64,000 nucleotides of DNA from Natronococcus amylolyticus DSM 10524 (GCF_000337675.1 NZ_AOIB01000027.1:1-64000), one strand, 5' to 3'. Counted from the first letter of the stretch, positions 25,809-34,816 are shown. The notes: generated from the sequence alone by a model not told the origin. Numbers and translations are program-made.

Positions 25809-27470
25809 CTACGATTCCTGATCCGGGTACGGCGGATCCTCGAAGAACGTCCGGCTGCGCCCGACGAACTCCTCGTGAGAGATCTCCTCGGTGAGCAGCG
25901 CCTCGAGGTCGTCGCCGGCCCGCTCGGCCGTGATCGCTTCGGGGTAGACGACGCCGGTTGCCTCACGCTCGAGGAACGCCTCGGCGTCGTCGGCCGAATC
26001 GATCCGGACGACCCGCGGCGTGTCGCCCTCGAGGTCGGCGATCGCCTCGGCGCGGGCGAGTTCGGGCGACAGCGAGACGACGAGCGCCGCCGTCTCGAGT
26101 CCCGCCACGTCCCAGGTCCGGTCGTTCAGCACGTCGCCGTAGACGTAGTTGTCGGCGAGTTCGCGGACGTCGTCGAACCGCGCCGGGTTGTCCTCGACGA
26201 CCACGATCGGTCGATCGAGCTCCGAGCAGGCCTCGAGGACGTGCTCGCCGCCGTGTTCGAAGTCGGTGATGATGACGTGATCCTCGAGTCCCTCGTCGAC
26301 GTCCGTTTTCTCGCCGATCGGTTTGCCGACTGCGCGGACGACTCCGCGCTCGCGGAGCCAGCCGTTGATCTCCTCGGCGTTGCGGGCTGTGTACGTCGCC
26401 GCGATCCACGTGATCGCCGCCGAGAGCACGATCGCGTCGAACAGCGGCCGCGCGATCGTCTCGGCGACGAGCGCCTCGATCGCGATGAAGAGACTGAAGA
26501 CGCTGACCTGGTCGAGCGTTAGCCCCGTCATGACGGCCGTCCGCCCGTCGAATCCCCCGCGGAGCAGGAGGAATCCGACGATCAGCGGGTTGAGGACCAG
26601 CGTGGCGAGGACGAGCACGACCGTGTATCCGACCGTCTCGAGCGTCGGGATCGCCAGCAGGGCGCCGACGGTGACGAAGAAGATCGGCGTGAAGAAGTCC
26701 TCGAGGTCGTCGATCGTGTCGACCAGCTCGAGCGAGTGGGGGTAGTCGTCGGCGACGGCGATTCCGGCGGCGAACGCGCCGACGATAATCGAGAGGTTCG
26801 CGGCTTCGGCGAGCGCGATGAAGCCGATCGCGAGCGTGATGCCGAACAGCATCATCACCTCGGAATCTCCCTGAAGCCTGCTCGTGATGCGGTGGAAGGC
26901 GAGGTATCGCACGCCGAGTGCGAGCGCGAACAGCCCCGCGCCGACCGCGAGCTGGGTGGGAGCCGGTTCGGCCGCGTAGACGAACGCGCTCAGACCCAAC
27001 ACGACCAGAACGCCGAGCAGATCCTCCGTGAAGTGGATCGATTCGGCGACCTGCGCGTGGGTCGGTCGAACGCCCTCGTCGGTGTCGAGGTAGCTGGTCG
27101 CGACGAGCGACGAGCTCAGGGCCGCGGCGACGCCGAAGTAGACGGCGTTCAGCGGATCGACGCCGAACGCGAGTGCGCCGGCGACGGCCAGACCGCCGAC
27201 GACGACCGCCTGCACGACGCCGATGGCGACGCTCGTTCGCCCGGTCGACCGGAACGCCTCGAGGTCGACGTGGGTGCCAAAGAGGAAGACGAGGAAGGCG
27301 ATTCCCCACTGGGCCAGATCGAGGAGTTCGCTCTCGTCGATCGCGAAGCCGATGAGAATCCCGGCCAGCAGGTAAAACGGCAGGACGGGGAGATCCCGCT
27401 GGGCGGCGACGAGCAACAGTCCCGCCGCGACGGTGAAGATCAACGTCAGCGCGAACAGGATCTCATACAT
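25809..27470 (-). CDS. CPA2-family cation:proton antiporter with RCK domain (pair B, second gene)
   Basis: This 553-residue protein starts MYEILFALTLIFTVAAGLLL. The antiporter domain (about residues 3-375) includes LPVLPFYLLAGILIGFAI, an Asp-containing SIHFTEDLLGVLVVL (Glu-Asp at the motif position) and SIIVGAFAAGIAVADDYP. The RCK-like domain (about 400-510) has VIITDFEHGGEHV in place of GxGxxG, so nucleotide binding is doubtful. The start at 27470 overlaps the upstream antiporter gene by 8 nt (ATGTATGA). Its tail, LEALLTEEISHEEF, is the source or sibling of the relic at 21.4 kb. Confidence 0.9.
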   Translation of the reverse strand: MYEILFALTLIFTVAAGLLLVAAQRDLPVLPFYLLAGILIGFAIDESELLDLAQWGIAFLVFLFGTHVDLEAFRSTGRTSVAIGVVQAVVVGGLAVAGALAFGVDPLNAVYFGVAAALSSSLVATSYLDTDEGVRPTHAQVAESIHFTEDLLGVLVVLGLSAFVYAAEPAPTQLAVGAGLFALALGVRYLAFHRITSRLQGDSEVMMLFGITLAIGFIALAEAANLSIIVGAFAAGIAVADDYPHSLELVDTIDDLEDFFTPIFFVTVGALLAIPTLETVGYTVVLVLATLVLNPLIVGFLLLRGGFDGRTAVMTGLTLDQVSVFSLFIAIEALVAETIARPLFDAIVLSAAITWIAATYTARNAEEINGWLRERGVVRAVGKPIGEKTDVDEGLEDHVIITDFEHGGEHVLEACSELDRPIVVVEDNPARFDDVRELADNYVYGDVLNDRTWDVAGLETAALVVSLSPELARAEAIADLEGDTPRVVRIDSADDAEAFLEREATGVVYPEAITAERAGDDLEALLTEEISHEEFVGRSRTFFEDPPYPDQES

Positions 27471-29181
27471 CGGTCCCACCTCCGGTGCTGGCGGGTTCGC
27501 CCGTCCGTCTCGGCTCGCTCCGGGCCCGAGCGTTGAGTTCCTCGAGGCGGTCCTCGAACGCCTCACGGTCGTCGAGCGTCCCGAGCAGGTCCGCAAGCTC
27601 CTCGCCCATGAGCCCGCGCTCCATGACCACGTAGTCCGCCCCGGCCTCGGTGAGCCGCGTGGCTTCGAGCTCGGTGTTGGCTCGCACGATCGAAAGCGTC
27701 TCCGGGGACTCCTCGACGAGGCGCTCGTTGACGTCGACCCGGTCGGCGACGGTGATCAGGACCTCCGCGCCGGCGAGGTTCGCCTCCTGGCGGATCTCGC
27801 CGTGTCTGGCGTTGCCGAAGATGAAGCCGTGGTCGGCCTCCTTGAGCTCCTCGACGTGTTCGGCCCGGTCCTCGACGACGACGATCTCCTCGACGTGTTC
27901 GTCCAGTACGTTCATGAGTTCGTTCGAGAGTCGGTTGTAGCCGACGACGACGGCGTGGTTCTCGTACTCGACCGGCTCGGCCTGAATGGGGTTGTCCCGC
28001 TCGAAGCGCTCGAGGTACGGCTTGACGTACGCGTAGATCTCGCGGTTGTACCGGACGTAGTACGTCGAGATCGGCATCGTGACGAGCGCCATCAGGCTGA
28101 AGAAGCCGAGCAGCCCCTCCTCGATGAACCCTTCCTCGACGGCGAGGGCACCCAGGACGACCGAGAACTCGCTGACCTGCAGCATCGAGATCGTTCCCAG
28201 GAAGGAGGTCTCCATGTCGAAGTTCTGGCTGTAGAACAGCCCGAAGACGATGAAGAAATTGATGACGATCAGGGCGACGCTCGCGATCAGCGCCTCCTGC
28301 CAGTAGGCGAGCAGCTGGTCGACCTCCATCTGGAGGGCGATGCTCGCGAAGAAGACCGCGATGAAGAAGTTCGTCGCGGGTCGCATCCGCTCTTTGAGCT
28401 CCGTGCTGTACGGAAGCTGTGCGAGCGCGAGCCCTGCGAGGAACGCGCCGATCTCGACGGAGAGGTCGAGCATTTCAGCAGTGAAGATAAAGAGGAACGC
28501 CCAGGCGATGCCGACCGTAAAGAGCGTGCTCTTGTTCGCCGCGCTGGCCCGCAACAGCGCGGGCAGGAAGTACTTGCTCGCGAGGTAGGCGACGACGCCG
28601 ATGACGCCCATCAGGAACAGCACCTGTCCGATGTTGAACGCGACCTCGGTGACGTCGTCGACGGTGCCGACGGCCAGTATCGCCAGCGCCATCACCAGGT
28701 AGATGTCCTGGAAGATGAGGATCCCGACGTCGGTCTTGCCGTACAGCGTCTTCAGGTCGTCCTTGTCACCGAGCACCTTGACGATGATCGGCGTCGCGCC
28801 GAACGTCGTCGCCAGCGCGATCATCAGCGATTGATAGAGCGTAAAGCCGAGCAAGAGTGCAACGCTCGTCGAGGCGATCGCCTGCAGTATCGCCTGGCCG
28901 ACCGCGATCGCCCCGACGGGACGCATGATCTCCTTGATGTCGTCGAAGCGCATCTCGATCCCGAGCAGAAACAGCAGGAACCCGAGTCCGAGTTCGGCCA
29001 TCACCTCGATCAACTGATCCTCGGCGACGATCCCGAGGCCGATCGGCCCGACGACGACGCCGGTCATGATGTAGGCAACGATCGTCGGCTGCCCCGTCAG
29101 TCGGGCGATATAACTCAGTAGCGTTGCCGCGGCGATCAACAGCGCAAAGTCTGCCGCGAGTGCGATCCCTCCGGTCGGCAT
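27463..29181 (-). CDS. CPA2-family cation:proton antiporter with RCK domains (pair B, first gene)
   Basis: This 572-residue paralogue of the 21746-23500 product has a twelve-TM antiporter domain with VAYIMTGVVVGPIGLGIV, DVGILIFQDIYLV (Gln-Asp) and IGAFLAGLALAQLPY, then a TrkA-N-like domain with a degenerate loop VVVGYNRLSNELM. Upstream, GAGGAGG (minus strand, 29189-29195) is a strong Shine-Dalgarno sequence, unusual in this window; it lies inside a 30-codon mini-ORF that ends 3 nt before the ATG. The gene order first-type then second-type, with an 8-nt overlap, is the same as in pair A. Confidence 0.9.
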   Translation of the reverse strand: MPTGGIALAADFALLIAAATLLSYIARLTGQPTIVAYIMTGVVVGPIGLGIVAEDQLIEVMAELGLGFLLFLLGIEMRFDDIKEIMRPVGAIAVGQAILQAIASTSVALLLGFTLYQSLMIALATTFGATPIIVKVLGDKDDLKTLYGKTDVGILIFQDIYLVMALAILAVGTVDDVTEVAFNIGQVLFLMGVIGVVAYLASKYFLPALLRASAANKSTLFTVGIAWAFLFIFTAEMLDLSVEIGAFLAGLALAQLPYSTELKERMRPATNFFIAVFFASIALQMEVDQLLAYWQEALIASVALIVINFFIVFGLFYSQNFDMETSFLGTISMLQVSEFSVVLGALAVEEGFIEEGLLGFFSLMALVTMPISTYYVRYNREIYAYVKPYLERFERDNPIQAEPVEYENHAVVVGYNRLSNELMNVLDEHVEEIVVVEDRAEHVEELKEADHGFIFGNARHGEIRQEANLAGAEVLITVADRVDVNERLVEESPETLSIVRANTELEATRLTEAGADYVVMERGLMGEELADLLGTLDDREAFEDRLEELNARARSEPRRTGEPASTGGGTDV

Positions 29182-29184
29182 CTC

Positions 29185-29277
29185 TTAGGTCCTCCTCATA
29201 GCAATCGTAGTCGACCGCTCGTCCGCGACCGTCGTCGTTCGTCGCTCGTCGTCGATACGCTCTCGGACGACACTCAT
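29185..29277 (-). CDS. Candidate 30-codon leader/coupling ORF
   Basis: A 30-residue, highly charged ORF (MSVVRERIDDERRTTTVADE...) starts in an ATGA overlap with the upstream propeller gene and ends 3 nt before the antiporter ATG at 29181. Its last codons contain the GAGGAGG ribosome-binding site. The arrangement suggests translational coupling rather than a functional peptide. Evidence that it is translated is only positional. Confidence 0.35.
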   Translation of the reverse strand: MSVVRERIDDERRTTTVADERSTTIAMRRT

Positions 29278-30785
29278 CGTCGCTCGATCGTCGTCCCCTC
29301 GCCGCCGACGGCGACGCCGAGTCCGTCGCCGAGCGCGATCGCCTCGAGCCCTCCCTCCGCGTCCGCGTCGGCTCGTTCCCAGTCGTCGGTCGGGTCGTCG
29401 CGCTCGTAAATCGCTCCGTCGGCGGTACAGACGGCGAGCCGGTCTCCGGCTCGAGCGATCCCCGACAGCGCGTCCTCGCAGACCCGCTCGGGGGTCCACC
29501 GCGAGCCGTCGTAGCGGTGGACGACGCCGGCGTCGGTACAGAGGTGACAGGTGTCGTCCTCTCCTGCGGCGAGCCCGGTCGGCGTGCCGTTGGCGTCGTC
29601 GATCCCGATCGGCTCGAAGCTTTCGCCGCCGTCGTCGGTCGCGAAGACGCCGTCGTTCGTGTCACAGCAGTAGCCGACCTCGCCGTCGAGGACGACGTCG
29701 CTCAGGCTCGAGCCGCTTCCTGGCTGCAGGGGCTCGTCCCAGCTGCAGTCGCCGTCGCGGTACCGGCCGCCAAGTACCTCGCCCGAGCCGTTGATCAGAA
29801 GGACCGTCTCGTCGCCCGCAGCGCCCGCGACCGCGATCCCCGCGAGGTTGTCGGTGCGGTCGCCGGGCGCCGAGAAGTCGGTGTGGCGACCCGAGTCGAG
29901 CTCGAGCCGGCCGACGGCGCCCCCGTCGCCGGCGACCCAGGCGACCTCGCCGTCCTCGGTCGCGTCGACGCCGTGTAGCGCCTGGCCCTGGGCCGCGGGA
30001 CCGTCCTCGAGGGTAATGGACCACTCCTCGCCGTCCGTCATCGTGACAACGCCGCCCTCCCCGACGGCGACGGCGCTCGAGCCCGCGACCGCGGTATCGA
30101 GCAGGGTCGCGTCGGTGGGCGCGTCCGCGTGTCGCCACTCGGGTTCGGCCTCGGGCTCGGAACCGGTCTCATCTTCGTCGTGCGGTTCGGACGGCGACGT
30201 GGCATCTGCCGCCGCTGGTTCGGGCTCGCCGGCCGATTCGTTCGGGTCGGGTTCCGGCGCGGCTGCACCTGCCGACTCGGTCGACGGTTCGGCGTCGGGC
30301 GTCGGCTCGCTCGAGGGAGCCGGCTCCGACTGCGTCTCGGGTTCGGCTTCGACTCCCGGTTCGCGGTCGTCCGTCGGCGAGTCCTCGAGTGACTCCCGTT
30401 CGCGCTCGTTCGGAGAGTCGGCTCGAGCGCCCGGCTCGGCCGGCGGCGGGCCGAGGGAGTCGGCGCCCGACTCCGGGGCGGACCGGTCCTCGGGTTCGAT
30501 CCGCTCATCTCCGTTTCGCTCGTTTCCGTTCGACTCGCTCTGCTCCGCGAGCGCCGCGTCGGTCGGCGACATCGAGTTTCCGCTCGCGTCGTCGCCGCGT
30601 CGCGTGATGTAGAGGACGATCGGCGGGACGATGTAGCAGGCGAGCGCCAGGAGGACGAACCCGCGGTGGACGAACGAGAGGAGCCCGAACGCCGTGAGTC
30701 CGGCCGTCGCGACGGCGTGCATCCAGGTCTTCGTGTACTGCTGGAAGAACCGGCCGAAACCGCTGGGTTCCGTGTTCGTCGCCAT
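29274..30785 (-). CDS. Membrane-anchored acidic protein with BNR/photosystem-II-stability-like beta-propeller
   Basis: This 503-residue protein has two predicted TMs near the N-terminus (about residues 27-65), a long disordered Glu/Pro/Ser-rich linker (about 75-225), and a C-terminal domain of repeated short beta blades, such as VAVGEGGVVTMTDGEEW, AWVAGDGGAVGRL and GVFATDDGGESFEPI, that resembles the Ycf48/BNR propeller class. Both a GTG (30788) and the ATG at 30785 are possible starts; the ATG is preferred. It leads the antiporter pair B operon, joined through overlapping reading frames, so it may be an accessory or sensor. No catalytic residues are evident. Confidence 0.75.
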   Translation of the reverse strand: MATNTEPSGFGRFFQQYTKTWMHAVATAGLTAFGLLSFVHRGFVLLALACYIVPPIVLYITRRGDDASGNSMSPTDAALAEQSESNGNERNGDERIEPEDRSAPESGADSLGPPPAEPGARADSPNERERESLEDSPTDDREPGVEAEPETQSEPAPSSEPTPDAEPSTESAGAAAPEPDPNESAGEPEPAAADATSPSEPHDEDETGSEPEAEPEWRHADAPTDATLLDTAVAGSSAVAVGEGGVVTMTDGEEWSITLEDGPAAQGQALHGVDATEDGEVAWVAGDGGAVGRLELDSGRHTDFSAPGDRTDNLAGIAVAGAAGDETVLLINGSGEVLGGRYRDGDCSWDEPLQPGSGSSLSDVVLDGEVGYCCDTNDGVFATDDGGESFEPIGIDDANGTPTGLAAGEDDTCHLCTDAGVVHRYDGSRWTPERVCEDALSGIARAGDRLAVCTADGAIYERDDPTDDWERADADAEGGLEAIALGDGLGVAVGGEGTTIERR

Positions 30786-30788
30786 CAC

Positions 30789-30875
30789 TCAGCCCCACCC
30801 GTCCTCGGGGAGAGGACTCTCGCTGTCGCTGTCGACCACCGGGTCGACGGGCCGCGGCGAGGACTGTGCGTTCAT
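30789..30875 (-). CDS. Candidate 28-codon ORF at the head of the propeller-antiporter operon
   Basis: The minus strand encodes a 28-residue acidic peptide (MNAQSSPRPVDPVVDSDSES...) whose TGA is directly followed by the GTG/ATG start of the propeller gene. Position and codon usage are compatible with a tiny real gene or a leader peptide; there is no homology to support it. Confidence 0.3.
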   Translation of the reverse strand: MNAQSSPRPVDPVVDSDSESPLPEDGWG

Positions 30876-30979
30876 TGCGCGTTCCTTGACACTCCGAACG
30901 GAAAAGCCGGGACCATGAAGTGTCCTGAGCCGCCGCCGTCGAACCTGTAACGTTATACCGGGCGAGTGACAACCGGGTG

Positions 30980-31810
30980 ATGATGCGCGAGGAGGCGACG
31001 GCGTTCGTGCCGGGCCACGTAACCGGATTCTTCAGCGCCCATCCGGACGAGGACCCGACGAAGGCCGGCTCACGGGGGGGTGGACTGACGCTGACCGACG
31101 GCGTCGAGGTGACCGTCGAACCCGCAACCGAGACGACGGTCGTCCTCGACGGCGAACCGATCGAGATCGATCCGGTACGGACGGTCCTCGAGGCGCTCGA
31201 GGTGCCGGCCCGGGTCGAGGCCGAGTCCGACCTCCCGCTGGGGGCCGGCTTCGGCGTCTCGGGGGCGATGGCGCTGGGCACGGCGTTCGCGGCGAACCAG
31301 GTCTTCGAGCGACGGCGCTCGCGGAACGAACTCGTCGCGGTCGCCCACGCCGCGGAGGTCGAGGCCGGAACGGGCCTGGGCGACGTCGTCGCGCAGGCCC
31401 AGGGCGGGATCCCGATCCGGCTCGAGCCGGGCGGCCCCGCGGTCAACGAACTCGACGCGGTTCCCGCCCGGGCGCGGATCGAGTACGTCGCGTTCGGCGA
31501 GCTCTCGACGGCCGACGTGCTCGCCGGCGAGACGGCGAAGCTCTCGCGGGCCGGCGAGGCGGCCCTCTCCCGGCTCGTCGAGGAGCCCACCCTCGAGTGC
31601 TTCATGGACGCCTCCCGTCGGTTCGCCCGCGAGGCCGAGCTGTTGACGCCGACGCTCGAGTCGACTATCGAGGAGGTAACCGAATCCGGCGGGCAGGCGT
31701 CGATGGCGATGCTCGGAGAGACGGTCTTCGCGCTCGGGACCGGGCTCTCCGACGCCGGCTACGAGCCGTCCGTCTGCCGGACCCACCCCTCGGGTGCGGT
31801 GCTGAAGTAG
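30980..31810 (+). CDS. Pantoate kinase (GHMP family), CoA biosynthesis
   Basis: This 276-residue archaeal pantoate kinase phosphorylates pantoate to 4-phosphopantoate, the first step of the archaeal variant of CoA synthesis. It has the GHMP ATP-loop PLGAGFGVSGAMALGTAFA (about residues 80-98), an N-terminal VPGHVTGFF, and the HAAEVEAGTGLGDVV segment. The phosphopantothenate synthetase gene follows 41 bp downstream, its known partner. GTG 30977, ATG 30980 and ATG 30983 are tandem starts; a TATA-like CGTTATACC at 30951 fits any of them. Confidence 0.9.
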   Translation: MMREEATAFVPGHVTGFFSAHPDEDPTKAGSRGGGLTLTDGVEVTVEPATETTVVLDGEPIEIDPVRTVLEALEVPARVEAESDLPLGAGFGVSGAMALGTAFAANQVFERRRSRNELVAVAHAAEVEAGTGLGDVVAQAQGGIPIRLEPGGPAVNELDAVPARARIEYVAFGELSTADVLAGETAKLSRAGEAALSRLVEEPTLECFMDASRRFAREAELLTPTLESTIEEVTESGGQASMAMLGETVFALGTGLSDAGYEPSVCRTHPSGAVLK

Positions 31811-31851
31811 GGATCGGTCGGCTTTTCATCGACGGTCTCGAGGGATCGATC

Positions 31852-32631
31852 ATGACCGACTACGACACCGTCTCCGCCGACGTCGAGCACGAGGAGGAGA
31901 TCCCGGAGGACCACCCCAGATACCAGGACCTGCTTACCCGTCATCGGATCGAGAAAGGTGTCGAGAAGGGGATCACCCACCTGCAGGGGATGCACGCCGA
32001 GGGGCGGGGCAGCGCCTTCGACTACCTGCTCGGCGAGGAGACGATTCCCAGCGCGGACGAGGCCGAACGGGCCGCCGCGGCCCACCTGCTGCTCGCCGAT
32101 CGGCCGGTGCTCTCGATCAACGGCAACGTCGCCGCGCTGGTGCCCGGCGAGATGGTCGAGCTGGCCGACGCCACCGGTGCCTACCTCGAGGTCAACCTGT
32201 TCAACCGCACCCCGGAGCGGATCGAGGCGATCGCCGACCATCTCCGCGAGCACGGCGCCGAGGACGTGAAGGGGCTCGAGGCAGACGCCCGGATCCCGAA
32301 CCTCGACCACCAGCGCGCGAAGGTCGACGCCGACGGGATCCACGCGGCCGACGTCGTGATCGTCCCGCTCGAGGACGGCGACCGCGCGGAGGCCTTAGAG
32401 GCGATGGGCAAGACCGAGATCGTGATCGACCTCAACCCGCTCTCGCGGTCGCCGCAGGTCGCGGAGGTCCCGATCGTCGACAACATCATTCGCGCGGTGC
32501 CAAACGTCACCGCTCACGCGCGGGACCTGGCGGGAGCGGAGGAGGCCGAACTCCGGACGATCGTCGAGGAGTTCGATCGGGAGGCTGCGCTCGAGGAAGC
32601 GGAGCATCGGATACGAAACGGCGAGCTCTAG
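31852..32631 (+). CDS. 4-phosphopantoate--beta-alanine ligase (phosphopantothenate synthetase)
   Basis: This 259-residue archaeal phosphopantothenate synthetase joins 4-phosphopantoate and beta-alanine using ATP. It shows the family segments HPRYQDLLTRHRIEKGVEKG, SINGNVAALVPGEMVELA, EVNLFNRTPERIEAIADHL and IVDNIIRAVPNVTAHARDL. It directly follows the pantoate kinase gene, replacing the bacterial PanC/CoaA route. The ATG at 31852 (MTDYDTVSADVEHEEEIPED) is chosen because upstream codons are out of character. Its stop overlaps the convergent gene at 32628. Confidence 0.92.
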   Translation: MTDYDTVSADVEHEEEIPEDHPRYQDLLTRHRIEKGVEKGITHLQGMHAEGRGSAFDYLLGEETIPSADEAERAAAAHLLLADRPVLSINGNVAALVPGEMVELADATGAYLEVNLFNRTPERIEAIADHLREHGAEDVKGLEADARIPNLDHQRAKVDADGIHAADVVIVPLEDGDRAEALEAMGKTEIVIDLNPLSRSPQVAEVPIVDNIIRAVPNVTAHARDLAGAEEAELRTIVEEFDREAALEEAEHRIRNGEL

Positions 32632-33290
32632 AAGCGGTCGGTGATTCGCGGCGAGACGGCGTCGCGACCGTCCTCGGTTTCGATTATGTGGTCGTCGTCG
32701 CCGTCGACGAGCGGCACTCGGGATTTGATAGAGGCGGTGAGCTCCTTGACGCGGTAGTACGACAGCGAGAAGTACTCGCTTGCCCGTCGGCTGAACGAGC
32801 CGTCGACCTCGTAGCGGATGTCACAGTCCTCTCCTCGAAGGGTCTCACCGTCGTCGTCGATCAGCCAGCGTCGAGTTAGCTCGACGCCTTTCTCCGCGTC
32901 GTAGCCGCGGGCGACGTAGTGTCTGTAGGGGTGGCGGATCCAGGAACACTCCCAGTGGGCGTAGATGTCGACTCCTTCGGCGTTCTCGAGTTCGTGGAGG
33001 ATGACGTGGAGCTGGTACGACGCCAGCGGCGACGGCCGCCACACCCACGATCCCTCGGCGGTGTTACCGTCCATCCGAACCTTCACCGCGGAGATCGGGT
33101 TGCGCGAAAAGCCCAGGTCGTCGAGCAGCGCCTCGATTTCCTCCTCTGAACACTGGGCGGTCAGAACGTACTCGTCGGCTGTGGTGTGCGTGACGGCGTA
33201 CCCGCCGAAGGTGCCCCGTAGAAGATAGTGGATCTGCGGGTAGATAGTTCGCCGAGCGGCATTGATAGCATCCTCTCGATAACCCATATG
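32628..33290 (-). CDS. Conserved-looking haloarchaeal hypothetical, N-terminus uncertain
   Basis: From the ATG at 33290 this gives a 220-residue soluble protein with several WRP- and Tyr/Trp-rich strands (GSWVWRPSPLASYQLHVILH; DIYAHWECSWIRHPYRHYVA). The frame continues upstream with a Cys/His-rich stretch, CTHRSPACDSVES then GDCGHCLPNIDIDFD, that looks like protein but has no start codon before about 33512. Either the gene starts at an internal ATG or its 5' end is damaged. No family recognised. It is convergent with phosphopantothenate synthetase and overlaps its stop by 4 nt. Confidence 0.6.
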   Translation of the reverse strand, partial: HMGYREDAINAARRTIYPQIHYLLRGTFGGYAVTHTTADEYVLTAQCSEEEIEALLDDLGFSRNPISAVKVRMDGNTAEGSWVWRPSPLASYQLHVILHELENAEGVDIYAHWECSWIRHPYRHYVARGYDAEKGVELTRRWLIDDDGETLRGEDCDIRYEVDGSFSRRASEYFSLSYYRVKELTASIKSRVPLVDGDDDHIIETEDGRDAVSPRITDRF

Positions 33291-33437
33291 ATCGAGCAAT
33301 GCGTCGAAATCGATATCAATGTTCGGCAGGCAGTGGCCGCAGTCACCGCTCTCGACTGAATCGCAAGCGGGCGAACGATGCGTGCATACGCCGGTAGAAC
33401 GGTTAGGGAAATTCCGGTCGGTACTACGTACACTCAG

Positions 33438-33716
33438 ATGAACGCGACGGACAACGGAGATGTCATTACGAGGCGCACGCTCGACACCGATCGGGAGACG
33501 CCGGCGACGCAAGTCGCCGAACTCGTGGCGGAGCTCGAGGACCGGGAGGTGACGGATCTGTCGCCGATCTACTACACGGTCAGCGAACTGCTCGCGGATC
33601 TCTTTTCCTCGCCGCCGCGGGCGACGGCCGACGCCGCCCTCGAGTTCACCTACGAGGGGTACCAGTTCCGGGTCCGGCAGGACGGGACGACGACGGTGAC
33701 GAACGCCGACGGCTGA
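33438..33716 (+). CDS. HalOD1 output-domain protein (92 aa)
   Basis: A 92-residue protein with the haloarchaeal output domain 1 pattern: VAELVAELEDREVTDLSPIY, LLADLF, then LEFTYEGYQFRVRQDGTTTV, about 75 residues in total. HalOD1 domains occur alone or fused to receivers and are thought to act as output or partner modules in haloarchaeal signalling. The ATG at 33438 (MNATDNGDVITRR) is preferred over an upstream in-frame ATG. No partner receiver gene is adjacent. Confidence 0.8.
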   Translation: MNATDNGDVITRRTLDTDRETPATQVAELVAELEDREVTDLSPIYYTVSELLADLFSSPPRATADAALEFTYEGYQFRVRQDGTTTVTNADG

Positions 33717-33740
33717 TTCGGGCTCGTCGTAGTCGCGGGT

Positions 33741-33757
33741 CGGTTATTATAAAACCG
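33741..33757 (+). promoter_or_regulatory. TATA box of tyrS inside a short palindrome
   Basis: TTATTATAAAA (33744-33754) lies about 30 bp before tyrS and is framed by CGGTT/AACCG arms, so a DNA-binding factor on the palindrome could cover the promoter. A GAGGT at 33773 provides a possible ribosome-binding site. Confidence 0.6.
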
Positions 33758-33781
33758 TTCGCCGGGTGCGATGAGGTAGAG

Positions 33782-34762
33782 ATGGACGCCTACGAGCTGA
33801 TCACGCGAAACGCCGAGGAAGTCGTTACCGACGAGGAGGTGCGCGAGCTCGCGACCGAGCCCGAGGGCAAGCGCGTCTACGTCGGCTACGAGCCCTCCGG
33901 CGTGTTACACCTGGGACACCTGCTGACGGCCAACAAACTGATCGACCTCCAGGACGCCGGCATGGAGGTTGTCGTCCTGCTCGCGGACGTTCACGCCTAC
34001 CTCAACGGGAAGGGGAGCTTCGAGGAGATCCGCGAGACCGCAGCGCAGATGCAGGCGCAGTTTACCGCCTACGGCCTCGACGAGGAAAACACCGAGTTCG
34101 TCTACGGGTCGGAGTTCCAGCTCGACGAGGAGTACACCCTCGACCTCCACGAACTCGAGCTCTCGACGACGATGAACCGCGCCCAGCGCGCGATGGCCGA
34201 ACTCCAGTCGGGCGAGACCGCCAAAGTGAGCCACCTCGTCTACCCACTGATGCAGGCGCTGGACATCGAGTACCTCGACCTCGACCTCGCGGTCGGCGGC
34301 CTGGATCAGCGCAAGGTCCACATGCTCGCCCGCGAGGAGCTTCCCGAACTCGGCTACGACGCCCGGCCGTGTCTCCACACGCCGATCGTCGCCGACCTCA
34401 CCAGCGGCGAGGGGAAGATGTCCTCGAGCGAGGGGATCACGATCTCGATGGAGGACTCCACCGAGGAGGTAGAGGAGAAGGTCAACTCGGCCTTTTGCCC
34501 GCCGACGCGCGACCCCGAGGGCGACCTCGAGAACCCCGTTCTCGAGCTGTTCGAGTACCACGTCTTCCCGCGCTTCGAGGAGATCGTCGTCGACCGTCCC
34601 GAGAAGTACGGCGGCGATCTGACCTACGAGGCGTACGAGAGCCTGGCCGCGGACCTCGAGTCCGGCGAGCTCCACCCCGCCGACGCGAAGGGCACCCTCG
34701 CGAGCTACCTCGACGAGCTGATCGCACCGGGCCGCGAGAAGCTCCGCGAGCTGCGAAGCTAA
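33782..34762 (+). CDS. tyrS: Tyrosyl-tRNA synthetase
   Basis: This 326-residue class I synthetase of the archaeal/eukaryotic type attaches tyrosine to tRNA(Tyr). The HIGH motif is HLGHLL (about residues 43-48), the KMSKS motif is GKMSSSEG (about 218-225), and the tyrosine pocket segments VGYEPSGVLHLGH and GGLDQRKVHMLAREELPELG are intact. Length fits archaeal TyrRS, which lacks the bacterial S4 domain. Confidence 0.96.
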   Translation: MDAYELITRNAEEVVTDEEVRELATEPEGKRVYVGYEPSGVLHLGHLLTANKLIDLQDAGMEVVVLLADVHAYLNGKGSFEEIRETAAQMQAQFTAYGLDEENTEFVYGSEFQLDEEYTLDLHELELSTTMNRAQRAMAELQSGETAKVSHLVYPLMQALDIEYLDLDLAVGGLDQRKVHMLAREELPELGYDARPCLHTPIVADLTSGEGKMSSSEGITISMEDSTEEVEEKVNSAFCPPTRDPEGDLENPVLELFEYHVFPRFEEIVVDRPEKYGGDLTYEAYESLAADLESGELHPADAKGTLASYLDELIAPGREKLRELRS

Positions 34763-34816
34763 CACACGGTTCCGCGGGCGCCGAACGGCTCGGCCGTCGC
34801 GCCGTCGCCGCTCGGC

